Positions 44,104 to 54,370 of a DNA stretch of 64,000 nucleotides are shown piece after piece. Below the pieces are notes generated by a model, which was given only the letters and a program-made list of their open reading frames with translations, made no database searches and was not told the DNA's origin. Numbering within the stretch: position 1 is the first letter of the stretch; the number at the start of each line of letters is the position of its first letter. Both the position numbers and the translations under genes were made by a program. Location: NCBI RefSeq assembly GCF_014268445.2, contig NZ_CP077089.1, positions 1,481,501-1,545,500 of the forward strand, in the 5' to 3' direction. This DNA is from Pseudomonas tensinigenes. GTDB lineage: Bacteria > Pseudomonadota > Gammaproteobacteria > Pseudomonadales > Pseudomonadaceae.

Positions 44104-44177
44104 TATTGTTGTACTCCGCTTCCGGTTTGAATGTTTGCGAGCATTATGCTGAAGCCGATATTAGTGGTCGGGTTCAT
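44103..44177 (-). CDS. 24-codon leader ORF coupled to the astacin-like protease
   Basis: Encodes M-N-P-T-T-N-I-G-F-S-I-M, then L-A-N-I-Q-T-G-S-G-V-Q-Q, from ATG 44177 to TAA 44105-44103. AAGGAAG lies 7 bp before ATG, a better site than most genes here, and the stop overlaps the protease start as TAATG. The peptide is neutral, rich in Asn, Thr, Gly and Gln, with a short hydrophobic middle. I recognise no family. It may be a coupling leader, an inhibitor or a small partner peptide; it could also be a chance ORF. Confidence 0.5.
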   Translation of the reverse strand: MNPTTNIGFSIMLANIQTGSGVQQ

Positions 44178-44315
44178 GATTGAACTTCCTTGTTTTGATA
44201 TTTGATATTAGTTAGCAGTTAAATCTGCGCAGCGTGATACGCAGCTCAATAGTAAGCTGTTAGATGGACTAAGGCGGGATACAAGTTTATTGAGTTGTGT
44301 CTTTGCAGGGGGAAG

Positions 44316-44344
44316 TTACCGTGCCAGTTTTGCTGGCACGGTAA
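44316..44344 (-). terminator. Hairpin after dapC
   Basis: TTACCGTGCCAG pairs with CTGGCACGGTAA around 5 bases, a 12 bp perfect stem 7 bp after the dapC stop. The T run is poor, so termination may be partial or Rho-assisted, or the stem may protect the 3' end. Confidence 0.6.
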
Positions 44345-44350
44345 AGTTGC

Positions 44351-45550
44351 TCAGCGTTGGCGAGTCATGAACGCGCGAATCCGTTCCGCGGCTTCCACGC
44401 ATTCAGCCAGCGGCGCCACGAGTGCCATGCGTACACGGCCGGCCCCTGGGTTGACGCCGTCGACATCGCGCGAAAGATAGGATCCCGGCACCACGGTCAC
44501 GTGCTCTTCGGCGAACAAATCACGGCAGAACGCCGCGTCATCGCCGTTCACATTCGGCCACAAATAGAAACTGCCATCCGGACGCTGAACATCCATCACC
44601 GGGCTGAGGATCTCCAACACCGCATCGAACTTTTCGCGGTACAGCGCGCGATTGGCGCGCACATGCACTTCGTCATTCCACGCAGCCACGCTGGCCAGTT
44701 GCGTTTGCACCGGCATCGCGCAGCCGTGGTAGGTGCGATACAGCAGGAAACCTTTGAGGATATCGGCATCGCCCGCCACGAACCCGGAGCGCAGACCCGG
44801 CAGATTGGAGCGCTTGGACAGGCTGTGAAACACCACGCAGCGCTTGAAATCCTTGCGGCCCAGTTCGACGCAGGCAGTGAGCAGGCCTGGCGGTGGCGTC
44901 TGTTCGTCGAAGTACAGTTCGCTATAGCACTCGTCGGCGGCGATCACGAAGTCGTACTCGTCGGCCAGGGCGATCAGCTTTTTCAGGGTGTCGACCGGAA
45001 TAAGTGCGCCGGTCGGGTTACCCGGCGAGCAGAGGAACAGGATCTGGCAGCGTTTCCAGATATCTGGCGAAACGTCATCGAAATCCGGGTTGAAGCCGTT
45101 TTCGTCAAGGCACGGCAGGTAATGCGGCTTGGCCCCGGCGAGGAACGCAGCGCCCTCGTAGATCTGGTAGAACGGGTTCGGGCTGACTACCAGCGCGTCG
45201 TCGCCACGGTTGACCACGGTCTGGGTGAACGCGAACAACGCTTCACGCGTGCCATTGACCGGCAACACGTTGCGCGCCGGATCGATCCAGCCGCCTGGCA
45301 CGCCGAAACGACGCCCGCACCAGCCGGCGATGGCTTCACGCAGCGCCGGGATGCCGAGGGTGGTCGGGTACACCGCCATCTGATCCAGACTGTTGGCCAG
45401 CGTTTCGGCGACAAAGCTTGGCGAGCGATGCTTCGGCTCGCCAATCGACAGCGCGATCGGACGTTTATCCGGGTTCGGGGTCACGGTGCCGAGCAGGGCG
45501 CGGAGCTTTTCGAACGGGTAGGGCTGGAGCTGGTTCAGAGCGTTGTTCAT
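44351..45550 (-). CDS. dapC: Succinyldiaminopimelate aminotransferase
   Basis: 399 residues from ATG 45550. Class I/II PLP aminotransferase: P-N-P-F-Y-Q near 125, C-S-P-G-N-P-T-G near 173, D-E-C-Y-S-E near 210, PLP lysine in H-S-L-S-K-R-S-N near 243, and the carboxylate-binding Arg near 375 (A-G-R-V-R-M). The DapC group uses N-succinyl-2-amino-6-oxopimelate and glutamate. It sits 44 bp after glnD on the same strand, the order known in Pseudomonas (dapC-glnD-map). Confidence 0.92.
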   Translation of the reverse strand: MNNALNQLQPYPFEKLRALLGTVTPNPDKRPIALSIGEPKHRSPSFVAETLANSLDQMAVYPTTLGIPALREAIAGWCGRRFGVPGGWIDPARNVLPVNGTREALFAFTQTVVNRGDDALVVSPNPFYQIYEGAAFLAGAKPHYLPCLDENGFNPDFDDVSPDIWKRCQILFLCSPGNPTGALIPVDTLKKLIALADEYDFVIAADECYSELYFDEQTPPPGLLTACVELGRKDFKRCVVFHSLSKRSNLPGLRSGFVAGDADILKGFLLYRTYHGCAMPVQTQLASVAAWNDEVHVRANRALYREKFDAVLEILSPVMDVQRPDGSFYLWPNVNGDDAAFCRDLFAEEHVTVVPGSYLSRDVDGVNPGAGRVRMALVAPLAECVEAAERIRAFMTRQR

Positions 45551-45594
45551 TGGGGCTGGGTCTCGTGCAAAGCCATTTGAATCCGGGGGCGCGA

Positions 45595-48297
45595 TCAAAT
45601 ACTGATGCGCGACAGTTTGATATCGGGTTCCTGATTGACGCTCAGTTGCTCAACGATCGCATCCTGCAAACGGCTGCACAGCAACGGGTCGGACAACGGT
45701 TGATTGTGGGCGTCGGTGATGAAGAACACGTCCTCGACCCGTTCGCCCAGGGTCGCAATCTTGGCGTTCTGCAGCGACAGGTCGAACTCGAGGAAAATCC
45801 CGCCGATCCGCGCCAACAGGCCCGGGCGATCAGGTGCGGTCAATTCCAGCACGGTCACCGGTCGCTGAGCATCGTTGTGAATCGTCACCTGCGGCGCAAA
45901 GGCGAAGTGCTTGAGCTGGCGCGGCACGCGGCGCTGGATGATCGTCGGGTAATCGTCCGGATTACGCAGGGCTTCGGTCAGACCTTCGCGGATCTGCTTG
46001 ACCCGTGCCGGGTTGTCGCCGATGGATTCGCCTTCGTTGTCGAGCACGATGTAGGTGTCGAGGGTGAACTGGCTACTGGACGTGATGACACGGGCGTCGT
46101 GAATGTTCAGGTTGAGCTGATCCATCGCCGCCACGGTCACGGCGAAGAAGTCGTGCTGATCCGGTGCATAAATGAAAATCTGCGTACCGCCCTCGAACTC
46201 GCGCTGGGTGGTTTCCTTGATCAGCACCAGCGGCCCGCCATTGACGGGCTGCTGAAGAATGGCGTCGCTGTGCCAGGCGACATCGCCGGCGGTGTGGCGA
46301 AGGAAATAGTCATCACCCAGTTGCGCCCACAATTGCTCGACATCGTCCGGGTCAGTGCCGCCACGTACCAGAATGTCCAGTGCAGCGCTTTGGGTCTGGC
46401 GGATCTGCTCTTCGCGATCCACAGGGTTTTCCAGGCCACGGCGCAAGGCGCGTTTGGTCTCGGTGTAGAGCTGGCGCAACAGGCTGGCGCGCCAGGAGTT
46501 CCACAACGTCGGGTTGGTCGCGTTGATGTCGGCCACGGTCAGCACATAGAGATAGTCGAGGCGTGTTTCATCGCCAACCGCCTGAGCGAAATCGTGGATC
46601 ACCTGCGGATCGGACAAATCCTTGCGCTGGGCGGTGGTCGACATCACCAAGTGGTTTTGCACCAGCCATACAATCAGCCGGCTGTCCCACACCGGCAATT
46701 GATGGCGCTGGCAGAACGCTTCGGCATCGACCGCGCCGATTTCCGAGTGATCGCCATGTCGGCCTTTACCGATGTCGTGGTACAGACCGGCCATATAGAT
46801 CAGTTCGGGCTTGGGCAGTTTGGCCATGAGCTTGGCGGCCAGCGGGAATTTCTCCGAGACCTGGGTGTACTGCAACTTGCGCAGGTGCTTGATCAGGTTC
46901 AGCGTGTGCGCATCGACCGTATAAATGTGGAACAGGTCGTGCTGCATCTGCCCGACGATAAAACCGAACTCCGGCAGATAACGCCCGAGAATGCCGTAAC
47001 GGTTCATCCGCCGCAGATTGCGATGGATGCCGATCTTGCACTTGAACAGTTCGATGAACAGGCTGGTGTTACGGATATCGTTGCGGAAGTTGTCGTCGAT
47101 CAGGTGACGATGCTCGCGCAGCAAGCGGATGGTGTCGGCGCGCACGCCTTTGATTTCCGGTTGCTGCGCCATCAGCACGAAAATTTCCAGCATGGCGAAC
47201 GGTGTACGGCGGAACACGTTGTCGTTACGTGCCTCGATGTAGCCGTCATGCAACTGGAAGCGCGAGTTGATCGGCTGCGGCGGCGCTTCGTCTTCCGGCG
47301 CGAGGATGACTTCTTCGAAGTGCTGGATGATCAGGTCGCTGAGCTGGGCAATGCTCATCACCACGCGGAAATACTGTTGCATGAAGTTTTCGACGGCCTG
47401 CTTGGCGTCGTCACCTTCAAATCCCAGCAGGCCGGCGATGGTGCGTTGATGATCGAACAGCAAGCGGTCTTCTGAGCGACCGGCGAGCATGTGCAGGGCG
47501 TAGCGCACTTTCCAGAGAAATTCCTGAGAGGAGGCGAGCAGGGCGTTTTCGCTCTCGACCAGGAAGCCTTCGCCGGCGAGGGCGCGCAGGTTCAGGGTGC
47601 CGTACTGACGCCGGGCCACCCACAGAATCGTCTGGATATCCCGCAGGCCCCCGGGCGAACCTTTGACGTTGGGTTCCAGGTTGTATTCGGTGTCGTTGTA
47701 CTTGTGGTGGCGGGCCTTTTGCTCGGCACGTTTGGCCAGGAAAAACTCCTTGGCTGGCCACATGTGGGCGGTGCTGGTGACGTCAAGCATGCGCTGGCGC
47801 AGACGCTCGGGACCGCAGATGGTGCGGCTTTCCATCAGGTTGGTGACAACAGTCAGATCAGCGCGGGCTTCTTCGGCGCATTCATCGACCGAGCGCACGC
47901 TCTGGCCGACTTCCAGGCCGATGTCCCACAACAGCGTCAGAAAACGCTCGATGGAATCGCGGAAAACTTCGTGATCGGCGCTGTCCAGCAGGATCAGCAA
48001 GTCGATGTCGGAATAGGGGTGCAGCTCGCCACGGCCATAGCCGCCGACCGCGACCAGCGCGATATCGGCGTCTTCGCTCCAGTTGAACTGCTCCCAAGCC
48101 TTTTGCAGGATGTTGTCGACGAACCAGGCGCGGTCTTCGATCAGGCGGCGGATGTCACGGCCACTGCGAAAACGCGCATCAAGGACGTCGCGAGCCTGGC
48201 GGATCGCCTTCTTGAACGCTGCGATAGGACTCGCTTTCAGGGCCAGTTCAGCCTGGAACTGGCCGCGGTCGAAGAGTTCGGGATCCACCTGCGGCAT
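45595..48297 (-). CDS. glnD: Bifunctional uridylyltransferase / uridylyl-removing enzyme GlnD
   Basis: 900 residues. The nucleotidyltransferase domain has G-G-Y-G-R-G at 85-90 and metal aspartates D97 and D99. The HD domain has H507-D508 (Y-H-D-I-G-K-G). Two ACT domains end the protein (about 700-780 and 815-890), the second with [12 protein letters not shown]. GlnD adds UMP to PII (GlnB/GlnK) when nitrogen is short and removes it when glutamine binds the ACT domains. The length is usual. In an operon with map and dapC. Confidence 0.97.
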   Translation of the reverse strand: MPQVDPELFDRGQFQAELALKASPIAAFKKAIRQARDVLDARFRSGRDIRRLIEDRAWFVDNILQKAWEQFNWSEDADIALVAVGGYGRGELHPYSDIDLLILLDSADHEVFRDSIERFLTLLWDIGLEVGQSVRSVDECAEEARADLTVVTNLMESRTICGPERLRQRMLDVTSTAHMWPAKEFFLAKRAEQKARHHKYNDTEYNLEPNVKGSPGGLRDIQTILWVARRQYGTLNLRALAGEGFLVESENALLASSQEFLWKVRYALHMLAGRSEDRLLFDHQRTIAGLLGFEGDDAKQAVENFMQQYFRVVMSIAQLSDLIIQHFEEVILAPEDEAPPQPINSRFQLHDGYIEARNDNVFRRTPFAMLEIFVLMAQQPEIKGVRADTIRLLREHRHLIDDNFRNDIRNTSLFIELFKCKIGIHRNLRRMNRYGILGRYLPEFGFIVGQMQHDLFHIYTVDAHTLNLIKHLRKLQYTQVSEKFPLAAKLMAKLPKPELIYMAGLYHDIGKGRHGDHSEIGAVDAEAFCQRHQLPVWDSRLIVWLVQNHLVMSTTAQRKDLSDPQVIHDFAQAVGDETRLDYLYVLTVADINATNPTLWNSWRASLLRQLYTETKRALRRGLENPVDREEQIRQTQSAALDILVRGGTDPDDVEQLWAQLGDDYFLRHTAGDVAWHSDAILQQPVNGGPLVLIKETTQREFEGGTQIFIYAPDQHDFFAVTVAAMDQLNLNIHDARVITSSSQFTLDTYIVLDNEGESIGDNPARVKQIREGLTEALRNPDDYPTIIQRRVPRQLKHFAFAPQVTIHNDAQRPVTVLELTAPDRPGLLARIGGIFLEFDLSLQNAKIATLGERVEDVFFITDAHNQPLSDPLLCSRLQDAIVEQLSVNQEPDIKLSRISI

Positions 48298-48340
48298 CGA
48301 TTGGCTTTCCTTCTATACAAGGCTGGGAGCGTTATGTGAA

Positions 48341-49123
48341 TCAGGCCGAGATGCGTGGGATGGTGTCATCGGCGCGCAGGGTGAAGATCTCGTAGCCGGT
48401 GTCGGTGACCAGCAAAGTATGTTCCCACTGGGCCGAGAGCTTGCGGTCCTTGGTGATTGCGGTCCAGCCATCGCCCAATACCTTGGTGTCGGCCTTGCCC
48501 TGGTTGATCATCGGTTCGATGGTAAAGGTCATGCCGGCCTTCAGTTCCATGCCGGTGCCGGCGCGGCCGTAGTGCAGGATCTGCGGCTCTTCGTGGAAGA
48601 CCTTGCCGATGCCGTGACCGCAGAACTCGCGAACCACCGAAAAACCGTTCTTCTCGGCGTGCTTCTGGATCACTTCGCCGATGTCGCCGAGGCGGCAGCC
48701 GGGTTTGACGATCTCGATCGCCTTGTACATGCATTCCTGAGTGATCTGCGACAGACGCTCGGCCCAGACCGGCACTTCGCCGACATGGAACATGCGGCTG
48801 GTGTCGCCGTGGTAGCCGTCTTTGATGACGGTGATGTCGATGTTCAGGGTGTCGCCGTTTTTCAGCGGCTTGTCATTCGGGATGCCATGGCAGACCACGT
48901 GGTTGATCGAGGTGCAGATCGACTTCGGGTAGCCCTTGTAGTTGAGCGGGGCAGGGATGGCTTGCTGCACATTGACGATGTAATCGTGGCAGATCTGGTT
49001 CAGCTCATCGGTGGTGACGCCCGGTTTGACATGTTCGGCAATCATTTCCAGCACATCGGCGGCCAGTTTGCCGGCGACGCGCATGCCAGCGATGTCCTCG
49101 GGAGTTTTGAGGTTGACGGTCAT
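48341..49123 (-). CDS. map: Methionine aminopeptidase, type I
   Basis: 260 residues from ATG 49123 (AGAGAG upstream); the open frame extends further upstream but without family sequence. Pita-bread fold with metal ligands in N-I-D-I-T-V near 95, G-D-T-S-R near 106, the His of C-G-H-G-I-G near 168, and E in T-I-E-P near 200 and W-E-H-T near 233. It removes initiator Met co-translationally. Next to rpsB and divergent from it, as in many bacteria. Confidence 0.96.
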   Translation of the reverse strand: MTVNLKTPEDIAGMRVAGKLAADVLEMIAEHVKPGVTTDELNQICHDYIVNVQQAIPAPLNYKGYPKSICTSINHVVCHGIPNDKPLKNGDTLNIDITVIKDGYHGDTSRMFHVGEVPVWAERLSQITQECMYKAIEIVKPGCRLGDIGEVIQKHAEKNGFSVVREFCGHGIGKVFHEEPQILHYGRAGTGMELKAGMTFTIEPMINQGKADTKVLGDGWTAITKDRKLSAQWEHTLLVTDTGYEIFTLRADDTIPRISA

Positions 49124-49496
49124 ACAGGCTCTCTCTGCGCTCGGCGGCGCTTGCTGATACGGATAGGGTGGCCGGTGTTCGATCGGCGACCCTGAAAAAC
49201 GCGATTCTAACAGACGCACGGCGCAATTCAGCGCCCGCGTGCATCGCTTCTCTCTATACAATGGTGCGTTCGGGGCCGATTCCAAGGGGGCTGCGCCCAT
49301 GTCCTTGGTGCGAATACAGATTCCGGGTTCCGTTTCTGCGCACCCTGTGGTATAAAATGCGCCGCTTTCCGGGGATACCCCGAAAAGCTTAAATCCACAC
49401 ACGTGTCGACACGATGACCTGGGTGCTTTTGGCTTTATGCCACTGGTTGGTCATTGGGATACGTGGAGGCCAAACCCGACTTATTAAGGAACTATC
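49124..49496 (+). other. map-rpsB intergenic region and rpsB leader
   Basis: 373 bp without a gene. It carries the rpsB promoter near 49351. The leader of about 135 bases has an early hairpin CCGGGG-ATA-CCCCG followed by GAAAAGC (49369-49387). The final stretch before the ribosome site AAGGAAC is T/A rich. S2 leaders in gammaproteobacteria are known targets of autoregulation; a comparable structure is possible but not demonstrated here. Confidence 0.55.
49348..49356 (+). promoter_or_regulatory. Extended -10 promoter of rpsB
   Basis: TGG-TATAAA, an extended -10 element (TGnTATAAA). The -35 hexamer 17 bp upstream (TTCCGT) is weak, as is common with extended -10 sites. It fits the strong rpsB-tsf operon. 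Confidence 0.65.
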
Positions 49497-50234
49497 ATGT
49501 CCCAAGTCAATATGCGCGATATGCTGAAGGCCGGTGTGCACTTCGGTCACCAAACCCGTTACTGGAATCCGAAAATGGGTAAGTACATTTTCGGCGCGCG
49601 TAACAAGATTCACATCATCAACCTTGAAAAAACCCTGCCAATGTTCAACGAAGCTCTGACTTTCGTAGAGCGTCTGGCCCAGGGCAAAAACAAGATTCTG
49701 TTCGTCGGCACCAAGCGTTCCGCTGGCAAGATCGTTGCTGAAGAAGCAGCACGTTGCGGTTCGCCGTACGTCGATCACCGCTGGTTGGGCGGCATGCTGA
49801 CCAACTTCAAAACCATTCGTGCTTCCATCAAGCGTCTGCGTGACCTTGAAGTTCAAGCCGAAGACGGTACTTTCGCCAAGCTGACCAAGAAAGAAGCGCT
49901 GATGCGCTCCCGTGATCTTGAGAAGCTGGATCGTTCGCTGGGCGGCATCAAGGACATGGGCGGTCTGCCAGACGCACTGTTCGTGATCGACGTTGACCAC
50001 GAGCGCATCGCGATCACCGAAGCCAACAAGCTGGGCATCCCGGTAATCGGCGTTGTCGACACCAACAGCAGCCCGGAAGGCGTTGACTACATCATCCCAG
50101 GCAACGATGACGCAATCCGCGCTATCCAGCTGTACATGGGTTCGATGGCTGACGCAGTGATCCGTGGTCGCAACAATGTTGCTGGCGGCACTGTAGAATT
50201 CGCAGCTGAAGAAACTCAGGCTGCAGCTGAGTAA
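49497..50234 (+). CDS. rpsB: 30S ribosomal protein S2
   Basis: 245 residues, usual length. Starts [19 protein letters not shown] and contains F-V-G-T-K-R-S-A and D-V-D-H-E, all S2 signatures. Strong ribosome site AAGGAAC. Followed by a terminator and tsf. The codon choice is highly biased, as for abundant proteins. Confidence 0.98.
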   Translation: MSQVNMRDMLKAGVHFGHQTRYWNPKMGKYIFGARNKIHIINLEKTLPMFNEALTFVERLAQGKNKILFVGTKRSAGKIVAEEAARCGSPYVDHRWLGGMLTNFKTIRASIKRLRDLEVQAEDGTFAKLTKKEALMRSRDLEKLDRSLGGIKDMGGLPDALFVIDVDHERIAITEANKLGIPVIGVVDTNSSPEGVDYIIPGNDDAIRAIQLYMGSMADAVIRGRNNVAGGTVEFAAEETQAAAE

Positions 50235-50262
50235 TTAACGCCCTGGCGTTGACTCAGTAAGC

Positions 50263-50287
50263 AAAAAGGGGGCTTGGCCCCCTTTTT
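50263..50287 (+). terminator. Terminator or attenuator between rpsB and tsf
   Basis: AAAAAGGGGG-CTTGG-CCCCCTTTTT, an almost perfect 10 bp stem with T run. tsf follows 137 bp later, so it probably reduces rather than abolishes readthrough, giving less Ts than S2. Confidence 0.85.
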
Positions 50288-50424
50288 GCCACCTCGAAAA
50301 CCATTTGTCGGCGCCCACGGCACTGTTTGTAATGTGCGGCAGCTAACAAGGGTGGTTCGGGAAGAATTGAACGCCCGTTCGATCGGGTGGAATGGTTGAA
50401 AACCTATCCAAGAGGAATTTGAAA

Positions 50425-51288
50425 ATGGCAGCAATTACTGCAGCGTTGGTTAAAGAACTGCGCGAGCGTACCGGCGAAGGCATGATGGACTGCAAGAAAG
50501 CCCTGGAAAAGGCTGACGGCGACATCGAAAAAGCCATTGATGACATGCGTGCTTCGGGCGCGATCAAGGCTGCGAAGAAGGCTGGCAACGTTGCCGCCGA
50601 AGGCGCAATCGCAATCAAGGACGACGGTAAAGCTGCCGTTATCCTGGAAGTGAACTCGCAGACCGACTTCCTGGCTCTGCAAGACGACTTCAAGAACTTC
50701 GTTGCTGCCAGCGTTGAAAAAGCTTTCGCTGACAAGCTGACCGACGCTGCTCCGCTGATCGCTTCGCAAGAAGCTGCTCGTGAAGCGCTGGTTGCCAAAG
50801 TAGGCGAAAACGTCAACATCCGTCGTCTGGCCCGTATCGAAGCTGACGTTGTAGGTTCGTACCTGCACGGCAACAAGATCGGTGTTGTTGTGGCTCTGAA
50901 AGGCGGTGACGTCGAGCTGGCCAAAGACATCGCGATGCACGTTGCTGCAAGCAACCCTGAGTTCCTGCTGCCTTCGCAAGTTTCGGCTGAAGCGATCGAG
51001 CGTGAAAAAGCTGTGTTCCTGCAGCTGAACGAAGAGAAGATCAAAGGCAAGCCAGAAAACATTGTTGAGAACATGGTCAAAGGCCGTATCAGCAAGTTCC
51101 TGGCAGAAGCAAGCCTGGTTGAGCAAGCGTTCGTCAAGAACCCTGAAATCAAGGTTGGCGAGCTGGCCAAGAAAGGCGGCGCAGAAATCGTTTCCTTCAC
51201 CTACTACAAAGTGGGCGACGGCATCGAGAAGCCAGTAGACAACTTCGCTGAAGAAGTTGCTGCCCAGCTGGCTGCCGCCAAGCAGTAA
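50425..51288 (+). CDS. tsf: Elongation factor Ts
   Basis: 287 residues from ATG 50425 (AGAGGAA at 8 bp). N-terminal UBA-like domain with R-T-G-E-G-M-M-D-C-K-K-A-L, and the core T-D-F-L-A motif near 83 (T-D-F-V-A in E. coli), which inserts into EF-Tu to release GDP. Full length. Sits between two hairpin terminators with its own long leader (190 bp from rpsB). Confidence 0.97.
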   Translation: MAAITAALVKELRERTGEGMMDCKKALEKADGDIEKAIDDMRASGAIKAAKKAGNVAAEGAIAIKDDGKAAVILEVNSQTDFLALQDDFKNFVAASVEKAFADKLTDAAPLIASQEAAREALVAKVGENVNIRRLARIEADVVGSYLHGNKIGVVVALKGGDVELAKDIAMHVAASNPEFLLPSQVSAEAIEREKAVFLQLNEEKIKGKPENIVENMVKGRISKFLAEASLVEQAFVKNPEIKVGELAKKGGAEIVSFTYYKVGDGIEKPVDNFAEEVAAQLAAAKQ

Positions 51289-51310
51289 GACGGTTTTTCA
51301 ACTGTCGCCG

Positions 51311-51346
51311 AAAGAGGCTGCCCGCTAACGCGCGCAGCCTCTTTTC
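51311..51346 (+). terminator. Terminator after tsf
   Basis: AGAGGCTGC pairs with GCAGCCTCT around 12 bases and is followed by TTT. It separates tsf from pyrH, whose gene starts 150 bp later. Confidence 0.8.
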
Positions 51347-51496
51347 AGATGGGGTTGCCAATTTTTTATTGGTTTCCACTTGGAACTGACTTACAAAGCC
51401 ATGTTCCGATGGCGCTGAAGCAGCGCCAAGCTAGAGTGAACGCCAGCTGTAAACAGCTCGCAAAGAATTTTAAATACGCCGCAGGAGAGATTCGCA

Positions 51497-52240
51497 ATGG
51501 CTCAGCAGGGCAGTGGTTATCAGGCTCGCTATAAACGCATTCTACTCAAGCTTAGCGGCGAGGCCCTGATGGGCTCGGAAGAGTTCGGGATCGATCCAAA
51601 AGTGCTGGATCGGATGGCGCTGGAAGTCGGCCAACTGGTCGGCATCGGCGTACAGGTCGGTCTGGTGATCGGCGGTGGCAACCTGTTCCGCGGCGAAGCT
51701 TTGAGCAAAGCCGGTATGGATCGGGTCACAGGCGACCACATGGGCATGCTGGCCACTGTGATGAACGCCCTGGCCATGCGCGATGCGCTGGAACGTGCCA
51801 ATATCTCGGCCATCGTGATGTCGGCCATTTCCATGGTGGGTGTGACCGATCACTACGATCGCCGCAAAGCCATGCGTCACCTGAACTCCAAAGACGTCGT
51901 GATCTTCGCTGCCGGTACCGGCAACCCGTTCTTCACCACGGATTCGGCAGCCTGCCTGCGCGCAATCGAAATCGATGCCGACGTCGTGCTGAAAGCGACC
52001 AAAGTCGATGGCGTCTACACCGCTGACCCGTTCAAAGACCCGCATGCCGAGAAGTTCGATCATCTGACTTATGATGAAGTGCTGGATCGCAAGCTGGGTG
52101 TAATGGATCTGACCGCTATTTGCCTGTGCCGCGACCACAAGATGCCGTTGCGCGTATTCAACATGAACAAGCCCGGTGCCCTGCTGAACATCGTCCATGG
52201 CGGCGCTGAAGGCACCCTGATCGAGGAAGGTCAACAATGA
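51497..52240 (+). CDS. pyrH: UMP kinase
   Basis: 247 residues. Amino-acid-kinase fold: [12 protein letters not shown] at 13-24, G-G-G-N-L-F-R-G near 57, F-T-T-D-S-A-A near 145. Makes UDP from UMP with ATP, hexameric and controlled by GTP and UTP. GCAGGAGAG precedes ATG. The stop overlaps the frr start (ATGA). pyrH begins the pyrH-frr-uppS-cdsA-dxr run. Confidence 0.97.
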   Translation: MAQQGSGYQARYKRILLKLSGEALMGSEEFGIDPKVLDRMALEVGQLVGIGVQVGLVIGGGNLFRGEALSKAGMDRVTGDHMGMLATVMNALAMRDALERANISAIVMSAISMVGVTDHYDRRKAMRHLNSKDVVIFAAGTGNPFFTTDSAACLRAIEIDADVVLKATKVDGVYTADPFKDPHAEKFDHLTYDEVLDRKLGVMDLTAICLCRDHKMPLRVFNMNKPGALLNIVHGGAEGTLIEEGQQ

Positions 52241-52794
52241 TCAACGAAATCAAGAAAGACGCTCAAGAGCGCATGCAGAAATCCCTGGACTCTCTGGCCC
52301 ACGCATTTGGTCAGATTCGTACCGGCAAGGCTCACCCAAGCATTCTGGGCAGCGTGATGGTGCCGTACTACGGCGCAGACACCTCCATCACCCAAGTGGC
52401 GAACATCACCGTTAAGGACTCGCGCACCCTGCAGGTCGTTGCGTTCGAGCGCAACATGCTCGCCGCAGTCGACAAAGCAATCCAGAGCGCTGGTCTGAAC
52501 CTCAACCCGACCAACCTGGGCGAGTTGCTGCTGATCTCCATGCCTGCCCTGACTGAAGAAACCCGCAAGGGCTTCACCAAGCAGGCGCGCAGTGCTGCTG
52601 AAGACGCTCGTGTTGCCGTGCGCAACATCCGTCGTGACGCCTTGGGCGAGCTGAAGAAACTGGTCAAGGACAAAGAAATCAGCGAAGACGAAGAGCGTCG
52701 TGCCGCTGCCGATATTCAGAAGCTCACCGACAAGGCCGAGGCTGATATCGACACGGCTACCAAGCAAAAAGAAGCGGATCTGATGGCCGTATAA
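52237..52794 (+). CDS. frr: Ribosome recycling factor
   Basis: 185 residues, the exact family length. Long three-helix bundle with R-T-G-K-A near 31 and the L-T-E-E-T-R-K near 103, R-N-I-R-R-D-A near 130 signatures. With EF-G it splits the post-termination ribosome. Translationally coupled to pyrH by a 4 bp overlap, and 14 bp before uppS. Confidence 0.97.
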   Translation: MINEIKKDAQERMQKSLDSLAHAFGQIRTGKAHPSILGSVMVPYYGADTSITQVANITVKDSRTLQVVAFERNMLAAVDKAIQSAGLNLNPTNLGELLLISMPALTEETRKGFTKQARSAAEDARVAVRNIRRDALGELKKLVKDKEISEDEERRAAADIQKLTDKAEADIDTATKQKEADLMAV

Positions 52795-52808
52795 GGTTCG
52801 AGCTTTTA

Positions 52809-53564
52809 ATGGACAAGACCAAGCAGACTGCGCCGTCCGCGGTGCCGCGCCATGTCGCGATCATCATGGATGGCAACAATCGCTGGGCGAAAAAACGCTT
52901 TATGCCGGGTGTCGCCGGGCATAAGGCGGGCGTGGATGCTGTGCGGGCGGTGATTGAGGTGTGCGCTGAGGCCAAGGTCGAAGTGCTCACCCTGTTCGCA
53001 TTTTCCAGTGAGAACTGGCAGCGCCCGGCCGATGAAGTCAGTGCCTTGATGGACCTGTTCTTCAAGGCGCTGCGTCGCGAAGCCAAGCGCCTCAATGACA
53101 ACAACATCAGCCTGCGCATCATTGGCGATCGTTCACGCTTTCATCCGGAGCTTCAGGCAGCAATGCGTGAAGCTGAGGCGATGACGGCGGGTGCCAATCG
53201 TTTCATCCTGCAGATCGCCGCCAATTATGGTGGTCAGTGGGATATTGCACAGGCGGCCCAGCGTCTGGCGCGTGAAGTCCAGGCCGGGCACCTGCGCCCG
53301 GAAGACATCACTCCGGATCTGTTGCAAACCTGTCTGGCAACCGGTGATCTGCCGTTGCCGGATCTGTGCATCCGCACGGGTGGCGAGCACCGCATCAGCA
53401 ACTTTCTGCTGTGGCAGCTGGCTTACGCCGAGCTGTACTTCTCCGACCTGTTCTGGCCGGACTTCAAACACGATGCCATGCGCAATGCGCTGGCCGATTT
53501 CGCTTCGCGCCAGCGTCGTTTCGGTAAAACGAGCGAACAGGTTGAAGCTGGAGCCCGGGTTTAA
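52809..53564 (+). CDS. uppS: Undecaprenyl diphosphate synthase
   Basis: 251 residues. The cis-prenyltransferase motif H-V-A-I-I-M-D21-G-N-N-R-W is present, and further on F-S-S-E-N-W-x-R-P near 75 and R-T-G-G-E-x-R-I-S-N-F near 195. It adds eight isoprene units to FPP, giving the C55 carrier for peptidoglycan and O-antigen. Its stop shares one base with the cdsA start (TAATG). Confidence 0.97.
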   Translation: MDKTKQTAPSAVPRHVAIIMDGNNRWAKKRFMPGVAGHKAGVDAVRAVIEVCAEAKVEVLTLFAFSSENWQRPADEVSALMDLFFKALRREAKRLNDNNISLRIIGDRSRFHPELQAAMREAEAMTAGANRFILQIAANYGGQWDIAQAAQRLAREVQAGHLRPEDITPDLLQTCLATGDLPLPDLCIRTGGEHRISNFLLWQLAYAELYFSDLFWPDFKHDAMRNALADFASRQRRFGKTSEQVEAGARV

Positions 53565-54370
53565 TGCTTAAACAACGAATCATCACTGCGCTGATCCTGC
53601 TGCCGATCGCCTTGTGCGGGTTTTTCCTGCTCGAAGGTTCCGGTTTTGCGCTGTTCATCGGGCTGGTTGTCAGTCTGGGGGCGTGGGAGTGGGCGCGGCT
53701 TGCCGGCTTCACTGGTCAGGCGTTCCGGGTCGGTTATGCCGCCGTGGTCGCCCTGATGCTGTTCGTCATGTACATCCTGCCCGGCCTGGCGCCATGGGTG
53801 TTGGGTGCTTCGGTGTTGTGGTGGGCGGTGGCAACGTATCTGGTGCTGACCTATCCGCGCTCGAGCGAGCACTGGTCGAGTGCCGCGACCAAGCTGGTGA
53901 TCGGTCTGTTGATCCTGTTGCCGGCGTGGCAAGGTCTGGTACAGATCAAGCAGTACCCGTTGGGTAACTGGTTGATCATGGCTGTGATGGTGCTGGTCTG
54001 GGGGGCCGATATCGGTGCCTATTTCTCGGGCCGTGCATTCGGCAAGCGCAAGCTTGCACCGCAGGTCAGTCCGGGGAAAAGCTGGGAAGGTGTTTACGGC
54101 GGTCTGGCGCTGAGTCTGGTGATCACTGCGATTGTCGGGCTGGTGCGCGACTGGACGGTTGCCGAATTGATCAAAGGCTTGATTGGCGCTGCGCTGATCG
54201 TCTTCATTTCCGTCGTCGGCGATCTCACTGAAAGCATGTTCAAGCGCCAGTCCGGTATCAAGGACAGCAGTAATCTGCTGCCGGGGCATGGTGGCATTCT
54301 TGATCGTATCGACAGTTTGACGGCGGCGATTCCAGTATTTGCAGTGTTGTTGTGGATGGCCGCACCGTGA
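53564..54370 (+). CDS. cdsA: Phosphatidate cytidylyltransferase
   Basis: 268 residues, seven or eight membrane helices. The C-terminal CDP-diglyceride signature is present: S-M-F-K-R, G-I-K-D, then [10 protein letters not shown] near 240-260. It makes CDP-diacylglycerol from phosphatidate and CTP. It stands directly after uppS and before dxr with overlaps on both sides. Confidence 0.96.
   Translation: MLKQRIITALILLPIALCGFFLLEGSGFALFIGLVVSLGAWEWARLAGFTGQAFRVGYAAVVALMLFVMYILPGLAPWVLGASVLWWAVATYLVLTYPRSSEHWSSAATKLVIGLLILLPAWQGLVQIKQYPLGNWLIMAVMVLVWGADIGAYFSGRAFGKRKLAPQVSPGKSWEGVYGGLALSLVITAIVGLVRDWTVAELIKGLIGAALIVFISVVGDLTESMFKRQSGIKDSSNLLPGHGGILDRIDSLTAAIPVFAVLLWMAAP

Noticed and set aside
48998..49400. 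Upstream extension of map to 49402
   Set aside because: The extension has no family similarity and would run over the rpsB promoter; ATG 49123 gives the standard 260-residue enzyme.
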